The notes under the pieces were generated by a model that saw only the letters and a program-made list of their open reading frames with translations, was not told where the DNA came from and searched no databases. A DNA stretch of 64,000 bases, from positions 124,001-188,000 of the forward strand of contig CAVUSX010000007.1 in NCBI GenBank assembly GCA_963744275.1. Reading direction: 5' to 3'. Of the stretch, positions 53,630 to 62,011 are shown one piece after another. A program made the position numbers and the translations under genes. Within the stretch, counting starts at the first letter, position 1. Every line of letters starts with the position of its first letter. Source of the DNA: VAZQ01 sp963744275. GTDB taxonomy: Bacteria; Pseudomonadota; Alphaproteobacteria; Rhizobiales; Xanthobacteraceae.

Positions 53630-54778
53630 ATGACGGCACACCTGATGCTGCGCGTAACGGTGAAGGACGGCGAGCGCGCCCTCCTCACGCGCGACGGCCG
53701 TCTCGAGCAGGTGCTCGAGCCGGGCCGCCACCGTCTCATCGATCCGCTGGGCAAGCTCGCGGTCGAGCTCCACCGCGTCGTGCGCGCCGAATTCCCGGCG
53801 GAGCGCTACGCCGTCCTCAAGGCGGCGCGGCCCGATCTGGCCGCGGATCTGTTCGAGGCGGTCGAGACCAAGGCCGAAGAGCTCGCCATCGTCAGCCTCG
53901 ACGGCCGTCCGCTCAACCTCTTGGGCCCGTGGCAGACCCGCGTGTTCTGGAAGGTCGCGACCCGCGTCGAGGTCGAGCGCATCGACGTGACCAGCGACCT
54001 CAAGGTCGCGCCGCGTCATCTCATGATGGTTACGCGCGAGCGCAACCCGCATCTGGCGGAGCACGTGATCGAGAACCACGAGGCTGGCCTGCTCTATGTC
54101 GAGGGCCGTCTGGTGGAGCGGCTCGCGCCGGGTCGGCACGCCTTCTGGACGGTCAGCCGCAAGATCGAGGTCAAGCGCTTCGACCTGCGTCCGCAGGCGG
54201 TGGAGATCACCGCGCAGGAGATGCTGACCAAGGACCGCATCGCGCTGCGCGTGACGCTGACCGCGTTCCGCCGGATCGTGGACCCGGAGCGCGTGGTGGC
54301 GGCGGTCGCGGACGTCGACGGCTGGCTGTACCGGCTGGTGCAGTTCGCCATCCGCGAGGCGGTGGCGGCGCGCACCCTCGACGAGGTGCTCTCGGCCAAG
54401 AATGCGCTCGACGCCGAGCTGCGCGCCTTCGTGCGCGAGCGCATCGCGGAGACCGGCCTCGAGGTGATGGAGCTCGGCGTGAAGGACGTGATCCTGCCCG
54501 GCGAGATCCGCGAGCTGGTGAACAAGGTGGTGGAGGCGGAGCGCACCGCCAAGGCCAACCAGATCCGGCGCCAGGAGGAGACCGCGGCGACGCGTTCGCT
54601 CCTCAACACCGCCAAGCTGATGGAGGACAACCCGCTCCTCCTGCGGCTCAAGGAGCTCGAATCGCTCGAGCGCCTGGTGGAGAAGGTCGGCCACATCGAC
54701 CTCCACGCCGGCGAGGGCCAGGGCTTCGACGCCCTGCTCAACAAGCTGGTGCGGCTCAAGGCGGACGCGCCCGCCTGA
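53630..54778 (+). CDS. Slipin-family SPFH/band-7 protein
   Basis: 382 residues, ATG at 53630 after GAAGGAGACG. The SPFH domain (about 100-290) has FWKVATRVEVERIDVTSDLK, YVEGRLVERLAPGRHAFWTV, KIEVKRFDLRPQAVEITAQE and MLTKDRIALRVTLTAFRRIV, then the helical ELRAFVRERIAETGLEVMEL and VEAERTAKANQIRRQEETAA tail. It repeats an N-terminal half-module (RLEQVLEPGRHRLIDPLGKL). The hydrophobic hairpin that anchors most slipins is missing, so it may be cytoplasmic or peripheral. Codon choice is more extreme (very GC3-rich) than in its neighbours, hinting at a separate origin. A strong terminator follows. Confidence 0.9.
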   Translation: MTAHLMLRVTVKDGERALLTRDGRLEQVLEPGRHRLIDPLGKLAVELHRVVRAEFPAERYAVLKAARPDLAADLFEAVETKAEELAIVSLDGRPLNLLGPWQTRVFWKVATRVEVERIDVTSDLKVAPRHLMMVTRERNPHLAEHVIENHEAGLLYVEGRLVERLAPGRHAFWTVSRKIEVKRFDLRPQAVEITAQEMLTKDRIALRVTLTAFRRIVDPERVVAAVADVDGWLYRLVQFAIREAVAARTLDEVLSAKNALDAELRAFVRERIAETGLEVMELGVKDVILPGEIRELVNKVVEAERTAKANQIRRQEETAATRSLLNTAKLMEDNPLLLRLKELESLERLVEKVGHIDLHAGEGQGFDALLNKLVRLKADAPA

Positions 54779-54792
54779 ACGGACGACAAGCA

Positions 54793-54838
54793 GGCCGATC
54801 CCGGAGATAATCCGGGATCGGCCATCGGCCTTGCTTTT
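54793..54838 (+). terminator. Terminator after the slipin gene
   Basis: GGCCGATCCCGGA (54793-54805) pairs perfectly over 13 bp with TCCGGGATCGGCC (54811-54823) around a five-base loop, then a T-rich stretch ending TTGCTTTT. Confidence 0.8.
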
Positions 54839-54903
54839 CCCGCGGACGCCGGCTTGCGTCCCCGCTGTGTTCAAAGAGCGCCCTCGACATCGCCGGCGAC
54901 GCT

Positions 54904-55039
54904 TCAGCGGAGCGATGCTGCGATGTCGGCAATCGACCTGAACAAGACGAGCGAATTGTCCTTTGAGGGAATAAAGCCGCGCCGTCTCCAGAAGGCGGCA
55001 GCCTCGACGTCGATCGCGCTCACGATCAGCGCGCGACCT
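54904..55039 (-). pseudogene. C-terminal remnant of a GNAT toxin (TacT-like)
   Basis: On the minus strand, just past the antitoxin end, the frame EGRALIVSAIDVEAAAFWRR followed by RGFIPSKDNSLVLFRSIADI ends with a TGA at 54904-54906. This matches the C-terminal third of GNAT toxins that acetylate aminoacyl-tRNA (pattern A-x-D-x-x-A-x-x-F-Y-x-x-x-GF). The N-terminal two thirds, with the acetyl-CoA loop, are missing, so it is inactive. Confidence 0.65.
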
Positions 55040-55343
55040 TCAGGCCCTCGTCTTGGAAACGCCGGCCTCCCACGGCGCCCCGCGCCGGAAGAGCTCGACC
55101 ATCTCGGGGACCGAGGTGGCCGGTCCTGACAGCGCCGCCATGAAGGCCTTGAAACCGGAAGGGCTCATCCGAATGGGCACCCTCTCCATCAGTACATCCT
55201 CGGCCGCGCGAACCGCGGCATTACGGACAAAATCCGTGCAGTGAACGGCCGCGCAGCGACGCGGCCCGATCGATGAGGGCAATGTCGGCTGCGGGCAACC
55301 GCATCGACAGCGGATGCTCCTTGCGTTTGACGATTCGTGACAT
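55040..55343 (-). pseudogene. DUF1778 (TacA-like) antitoxin, frameshifted and fused to toxin remnant
   Basis: The ATG at 55343 starts MSRIVKRKEHPLSMRLPAAD and IALIDRAASLRGRS, a ribbon-helix-helix antitoxin. One extra base near 55248 breaks the frame; one base later it continues TDFVRNAAVRAAEDVLMERV and GFKAFMAALSGPATSVPEMV, then runs into toxin-derived DNA and stops at 55040. Total length is 3n+1. The pairing with the GNAT fragment identifies a type II toxin-antitoxin module that lost the toxin's front. Confidence 0.7.
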
Positions 55344-55457
55344 GAAGGAACCTCCAGGCCAGGAACCATAGCCTCAGTAGCAGAATTTGATCGCAATCCG
55401 AAGAAGAATCGAATGGCGCCCCAAGCGTTAGTAGGCGCGCAACCGCTGCGCCGCCGC

Positions 55458-56453
<996 letters not shown>

Positions 56454-56525
56454 CGTGGCAGGTTTCCTTCTTCTAAGGCGTCATCCGCGGCCGTCCCACC
56501 CGGCCGGGGATCGTTGCATCCGGTT

Positions 56526-57849
56526 TCAGCTCTTCTCGATCCGGATCACTTGCGGCTTCTCGGACAGGACACCGTCCTCCTCGATCACCGCCAGCGCCCG
56601 GCGCACCGCGTCCTCGGTGGTGGCATAGGTGATGAGCACGACCAGCGCGGGCTTGTCGACCCGCTGCGGGTCCTCGCCGCCGTGCGGCCTGCGGTCGCGA
56701 CCGTGCTGCATGATCGATTTCGAGCGAGATCTTCTCGTCCGCCATGCGCCGCGCGATGGTGGCCGCGGTGCCGGGCCGGTCCATGACGGCGAGGCGGATG
56801 TAATAGCCGCCCTCGTGGCGCTGCATCGGGGCGCGCTGCGGCTTGGTGAGGAGGGCGGCCGGCCGCCCGAAGACCGGGACCCGGCGGCCGGCCGCGAGAT
56901 CCATCAGATCCGCCACCACCGCCGAGGCCGTGGCGGCGCCGCCCGCGCCCGGGCCCATGAGGGTCAGCTCCATGGTGTCGGCATCGACCGCGACCGCATT
57001 GGTCACGCCGTCGACCTCCGCGATCACGGTGCCTTGCCGCACCATGGTGGGGTGGACGCGTTGCTCGATGCCGACGTCGGTCCGCTGGGCCACGCCCAGG
57101 AGCTTCACCCGGTAGCCGAGCTCATCGGCCGCCTCGAGATCGGCGAGCGAGATCGACTCGATGCCCTCCACATGCACCGCCTGCGCATCGACCTCGGTGC
57201 CGAACGCGAGGCTGGTCAGGATCGCGAGCTTGTGGGCGGTGTCGAAGCCGCCGATGTCGAAGGTCGGGTCGGCTTCCGCGTAGCCGAGCCGTTGCGCCTC
57301 CTTGAGGCATTCGGCAAACGACAGGCGCTCCTTGTGCATGCGGGTGAGGATATAGTTGCAGGTGCCGTTGAGGATGCCGTAGACGCGGGCGATGCGGCTG
57401 CCGCCCAGCCCCTCGCGCAGCGTCTTGACGATCGGGATGCCGCCGGCGACGGCGGCCTCGAAATTCAGCGCCGCGCCGTGCTGCTCGGCGAGCTTGGCCA
57501 GCATGACGCCGTGGCGCGCCAGCAGCGCCTTGTTGGCGGTGACCACGCTGCGGCCGAGGCCGAGCGCCGCCTCCACCGCGCTCTTGGCGGGGTCGCCCTC
57601 CCCGCCCATCAGCTCGACAAAGACGTCGATTCCCGGCTCACGGGCGAGCCCAATGGGGTCGGCCACCTTGCGGACCCCGGAGAGGTCGAGTGTGGCGTCC
57701 TTGGGCGGGTCCTTGGCCGCATAGGCCACGAGCTCGATGCCACGGCCGGCGCGCTCCGCGAGCGTGCCGCGCGAACGCATCAGCATCGAGGCGACGGCAG
57801 AGCCGACCGTGCCCAATCCGGCGAGGCCCACTCTCAGCGGTTCGGCCAT
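56526..57849 (-). CDS. hom: Homoserine dehydrogenase, interrupted by a +1 frameshift
   Basis: Reduces aspartate semialdehyde to homoserine on the way to threonine and methionine. The NAD domain starts LRVGLAGLGTVGSAVASMLM at residue 4; the catalytic core has VVTANKALLARHGVMLAKLA, GILNGTCNYILTRM and YAEADPTFDIGGFDTAHKLA; the ACT domain starts YYIRLAVMDRPGTAATIARR. Near 56718-56720 a T run on the plus strand carries one extra base: after KISLE the frame should read SIMQHGRD and then KPALVVLITYATTEDAVRRA to a stop at 56526. The uninterrupted frame instead ends at 56473. Length 3n+1. As threonine synthesis needs this gene, a sequencing insertion is likely. Confidence 0.9.
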
Positions 57850-57879
57850 TAGGGCAATCCGGGAGGAATTGGTTCGCGA

Positions 57880-59097
57880 TCAGCCGCGTTTGGCCAGCGG
57901 CAGGACGTTGTGCAACTTTTCCGGCGCGCTTTCAAGGAAGCGTCGGATGTTGCGGGCGGCCTGGCGGATGCGCTGCTCGTTCTCGACCAGGGCGATCCGC
58001 ACATATCCTTCCCCGTATTCGCCGAAGCCGATGCCGGGCGAAACCGCCACCTCGGCCTTTTCGACCAGGAGCGTCGCGAAGTCGATGCTGCCGATCGACC
58101 GGAACGCCTCCGGCAGCGGCGCCCAGGCGAACATCGAGGCGCGCGGAGCCGGCACCGGCCAGCCGGCGCGGCTGAAGGAATTGACCAGCACGTCGCGCCG
58201 GCGCTTGTAGATGGCGCGCATCTCGTGGATGCAGTCGTCCGGGCCGTTGATGGCCGCGGTCGCCGCCACCTGGATCGGGGTGAAAGCCCCATAGTCGAGA
58301 TAGGACTTCACCCGCGCGAGCGCCGCGATGATGCGATCGTTGCCGACCGCAAAGCCGATGCGCCAGCCCGGCATCGAATAGGTCTTGGACAGCGAGGTGA
58401 ACTCGACCGCGACATCGATCGCGCCCGGAACCTGCAGCACCGAAGGCGGCGGCCGGTCGTCGAAATAGACCTCCGCATAAGCCAGATCGGACAGCACGAA
58501 GATGCCGTGCCGCTTCGCGAACGGGATCAGCTCCTTGTAGAAGTCGAGCTCGGCCACATAAGCGGTCGGGTTCGAGGGATAGCAGACCACGACCGCGATC
58601 GGCTTGGGGATCGAGTGAATGATGGCGCGCTCGAGCGACTCGAAGAAGGCCGGCGTCGGATCCGAGGGGACCGAGCGAATCACCCCGCCCGCCATGAGGA
58701 AGCCGAAGGCGTGGATCGGATAGCTCGGGTTGGGCACCAGCACCACGTCGCCGGGCGACGTGATGGCCTGGGCCACGTTGGCGAAGCCTTCCTTGGAGCC
58801 CAGGGTGGTGACGATCTGGGTCTCGGGATTGAGCTTCACGCCGAAACGGCGGTCATAGTAAGCCGCGTGCGCGCGCCGCAGGCCCGGAATGCCGCGCGAG
58901 GAGGAATAACGGTCGGTGCGGACCTTGCCGACGGTCTCCTTCAGCTTCTCGACCACATGCTCGGGGGCCGGCAGGTCCGGATTGCCCATGCCGAGGTCGA
59001 TGATATCGGCGCCACCGTTGCGGGCGGCCGCCTTGGCCCGATTGACCTGCTCGAAGACGTAAGGGGGCAGACGGCGGATGCGGTAGAATTCTTCCAT
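57880..59097 (-). CDS. Class I/II aminotransferase (AlaC/alanine-transaminase-like)
   Basis: 405 residues from the ATG at 59097 (MEEFYRIRRLPPYVFEQVN), with GAGGA upstream; the frame is open further but that part is not conserved. PLP-dependent fold type I: LGMGNPDLPAPEHVVEKL, YSSSRGIPGLRRAHAAYY, LGSKEGFANVAQAI, VCYPSNPTA, VLSDLAYAEVYFDD and the PLP lysine in FTSLSKTYSMPGWRIGFAVG. Closest to glutamate-pyruvate aminotransferase AlaC. It starts the operon with hom (30-base gap) and glpX. Confidence 0.93.
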   Translation of the reverse strand: MEEFYRIRRLPPYVFEQVNRAKAAARNGGADIIDLGMGNPDLPAPEHVVEKLKETVGKVRTDRYSSSRGIPGLRRAHAAYYDRRFGVKLNPETQIVTTLGSKEGFANVAQAITSPGDVVLVPNPSYPIHAFGFLMAGGVIRSVPSDPTPAFFESLERAIIHSIPKPIAVVVCYPSNPTAYVAELDFYKELIPFAKRHGIFVLSDLAYAEVYFDDRPPPSVLQVPGAIDVAVEFTSLSKTYSMPGWRIGFAVGNDRIIAALARVKSYLDYGAFTPIQVAATAAINGPDDCIHEMRAIYKRRRDVLVNSFSRAGWPVPAPRASMFAWAPLPEAFRSIGSIDFATLLVEKAEVAVSPGIGFGEYGEGYVRIALVENEQRIRQAARNIRRFLESAPEKLHNVLPLAKRG

Positions 59098-59158
59098 CGG
59101 AGTGGCTCCTCGGCCCGGCGAGCCGTGCGGCGCGCGGGCAGCGCGCGCGAGCCTTTTA

Positions 59159-59518
59159 TCACGGGTTCTGGGCGCCGCCAGCCTTCGGGTTGGCGGTCGT
59201 CCCGGTGGCCGAGGCGGCATCCGGGTTGCCGCCATAGCGATTGCGCGCCGCCACCAGGTCGTCCTCGAGCTGTTTCTGCTGATCGTTATTGAGCGTCGCG
59301 GTGGAGCGCGCCGGCGGCATATTGTGAACCGCCGGATAGACCGCCGCGGTGTCGGGCCGCGCCGGCGCGTCGGCCGGCAGGCCCCCGATCGCTTCCGGCA
59401 TATGGTCGGCAATCATGGAGCCCGAGCAGCCGCCCAGAAGTGCCGCCGCGCACGCCGCCAGCGCCGCCGCGACAAAGCGCAGCCCGGCAGGACGCCGTGA
59501 TGGCGATGGAGAATTCAT
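59159..59518 (-). CDS. Small lipoprotein
   Basis: 119 residues from the ATG at 59518. A basic start (MNSPSPSRRPAGLRFVAAAL) and hydrophobic core lead to the lipobox LLGGCSGS, so a lipid anchor is predicted. The rest is Pro/Ala/Asn-rich with ADHMPEAIGGLPADAPARPD and a short coiled stretch (LNNDQQKQLEDDLVAARNRY). Similar lipoproteins precede this aminotransferase gene in related genomes. Function unknown. Confidence 0.85.
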   Translation of the reverse strand: MNSPSPSRRPAGLRFVAAALAACAAALLGGCSGSMIADHMPEAIGGLPADAPARPDTAAVYPAVHNMPPARSTATLNNDQQKQLEDDLVAARNRYGGNPDAASATGTTANPKAGGAQNP

Positions 59519-59989
59519 CGATCGGTTCCGATTCCGGGGCGCCAGCACCGCCCCCAGCTCTTGCCCCAAGCTCATGCCGCTCATGCCCAAGCTCTTGGCC
59601 CCAACTTGCCCAGTCCAGTCACCCTGCCCGCTTGCCGCGGTCGTGTCGCCGCGCTCGCGTTCCAGCCGCTGCGTCTCTTGGCCCTGGTCTCGACATACCC
59701 CGCGTCCGCGGCCGAAAGTGGGCGACGGGCGCCATTTCCAGCGGCCTATCTGGGTACCGCCCCGGCGGCGAATAACCCTTTTGGTTCAAGGAACTTAGGG
59801 CCTGAATCTCGTCATTCACTGGTAATATGACCAAAGCAAGGTCTACTGATACAGAGTTAACAATAGCCGTCGGGTTCCCGCAATCGCAAGAGCCCCTCGG
59901 CGCCGGCGCACGGCTGGTCCGGCTCACTTGCAGCGATGGCCGGCGCAATCCATGCTGAGGCACGGAAATCCGATGAGGAACTTGGGGCC
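59519..59989. promoter_or_regulatory. Intergenic upstream of phaC and the lipoprotein gene
   Basis: About 470 bases between divergent genes, no gene seen. An A+T-richer part around 59785-59870 is the likely promoter area. I see no clear operator. Confidence 0.45.
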
Positions 59990-61862
59990 ATGCACGACAG
60001 CCGAGGTGGCGAATTGAAGGCCCCGACTGCGACACCCGAATCAGGCCCGGCAGCAGGCGCGGGCCCGAGTGCGCTGCGGTCCGGCGCCGAGTGGCTCGCT
60101 CGATATCGAGGTGTTCGCGCGCAATCTCGCCCGCGTGGTCGAGGAAGGCGGCAAGGCTTTGGCCGCCTATCTCAAGCCGCGCGAGGAAGGCCGCATCCAG
60201 GGCGAATATGCCGAGTTCATCGACGTGGTGAAGACGCTCGGCCAAGTCGGCCAATATTGGCTCAAGGACCCTCAGCGCGCCCTCGACCTGCAGGTCAACC
60301 TGGGCCGTTCCTACCTCGACCTCTGGGCCGGGGCGGTCAAGCGCATGGCCGGCGAGAAGACCGAACCCGTCGCCGCGCCGAGCCCCAAGGACAAGCGCTT
60401 CGCCGATCCCGAATGGTCGAGCAACCAGTTCTTCGATTTCCTCAAGCAGGCCTACCTGTTGACCGTGACCTGGGCCAATCGCCTGGTCAATGATGCCGAA
60501 GGGCTCGATCCGGTCACGCTGCAGAAGGCGGACTTCTACGTACGCCAGATCGCCAACGCGCTCGCGCCGTCGAATTTCGTGCTGACCAATCCGGAGCTCC
60601 TGCGCGAGACGCTGGCGTCCAATGCCGAGAACCTGGCGCGCGGGATGCACATGCTGGCGGAGGACATCGCGGCGGGCGGCGGCGATCTGCGCATCCGCCA
60701 GACCGACACCGATGCGTTCGAGGTCGGCCGCGACCTCGCGATCACCCCCGGCAAGGTCATCTATCAGAACGACCTCATTCAGCTCATCCAATACGCGCCC
60801 ACGACCGAAGCGGTGCTGCGGCGCCCGCTCCTGATCGTGCCGCCCTGGATCAACAAGTTCTATGTGCTCGACCTCACTCCGGACCGGTCATTCATCAAAT
60901 GGTGCGTCGACCGCGGGCTGACGGTCTTCTGCATCTCCTGGGTCAATCCCGACGCCCGCCTGGCGACCAAGACCTTCCAGGATTACATGCTGGAAGGCCC
61001 GCTGGCCGCGCTCGACGTCATCGAGCAGGTGACCGGCGAGACCAAGGTGAACGCAATCGGCTATTGCGTCGGCGGCACCCTTTTGGCCGCCACGCTCGCC
61101 TATATGGCGGCGGATCGCGATCAACGCATCGTCTCCGCCACCTTCTTCGCCAGCCAGGTGGATTTCACCTTTTCGGGCGACCTCAAGGTCTTCGCCGACG
61201 AGGAGCAGATCGCGGCGCTGGAGCGCCAGATGGCCGAGCGCGGCTTCCTCGACAGCTCCAAGATGGCGAACTCCTTCAATATGCTGCGCTCGAACGACCT
61301 GGTCTGGCCGTACGTGATCAACAACTACTTCAAGGGCAAGGAGCCGTTGCCGTTCGACCTGCTCTACTGGAACGCCGACGCCACCCGCATGCCGGCGGCG
61401 AACCATTCATTCTACCTGCGCAACTGCTATCTCGAGAACAAGCTGGCGCGCGGCGAGATGGTGCTCGGCGGCGAGAAGCTCGACCTCAAATCGATCAAGA
61501 TTCCGATCTACAATCTGGCCGCGCGCGAGGACCACATCGCGCCGGCGAAATCGGTGCTGCTCGGCTCGAAATGCTTCGGCGGCCCGGTCAAGTTCGTGCT
61601 CTCGGGCTCCGGCCACATCGCCGGCGTCATCAACCCACCGACACGCCACAAATACCAATACTGGACCGGGACCAAGGCCACCAGCGCCAACCTCGATCGC
61701 TGGCTGGCCAAGGCGGTCGAGCATCCGGGCTCGTGGTGGCCGGACTGGTTTGCGTGGCTCATGACGCACGACGGCGGCCGCGTCCCCGCGCGCCCGCCCG
61801 GCGGCGGCCAGCTCGAGCCGATCGAGGACGCGCCGGGCAGCTATGTGAGGGTCAAGGGCTGA
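59990..61862 (+). CDS. phaC: Class I poly(3-hydroxyalkanoate) synthase, +1 frameshift near the N-terminus
   Basis: Polymerises hydroxyacyl-CoA into polyhydroxyalkanoate granules. About 620 residues. The best ribosome site (GAGGAAC) precedes the ATG at 59990 (MHDSRGGELKAPTATPESGP); at about 60090-60105, after SGAEWLA, the frame moves one base later to DIEVFARNLARVVEEGG and continues intact to 61862. Total length is 3n+1. A GTG at 60069 in the second frame is an alternative start with no ribosome site. The lipase-like box is IGYCVGGTLLAA with the catalytic Cys; the catalytic Asp lies in AAREDHIAPAKS and the His in SGSGHIAGVINPP. No phaA, phaB or phasin gene is adjacent. Confidence 0.92.
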
Positions 61863-62011
61863 GCGCGATGGGTTTGCGCCGACGCGGTTCAAATTGATCC
61901 CGCGCGGTATCGGGGGCTTCGCGCCGCTCGTCGCAAGTGCCGGATTCCGCATCGCCGAGGTCGGGTCCGCGCGGCTCAGCGACAAAGTGCTGCTGCGGCC
62001 TGTTCGGACAC

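Noticed and set aside
53446..54810. 454-codon plus-strand frame over the slipin gene
   Set aside because: Same strand but another frame, Arg/Gly/Ala-rich; the slipin frame carries the conserved SPFH pattern and the ribosome site.
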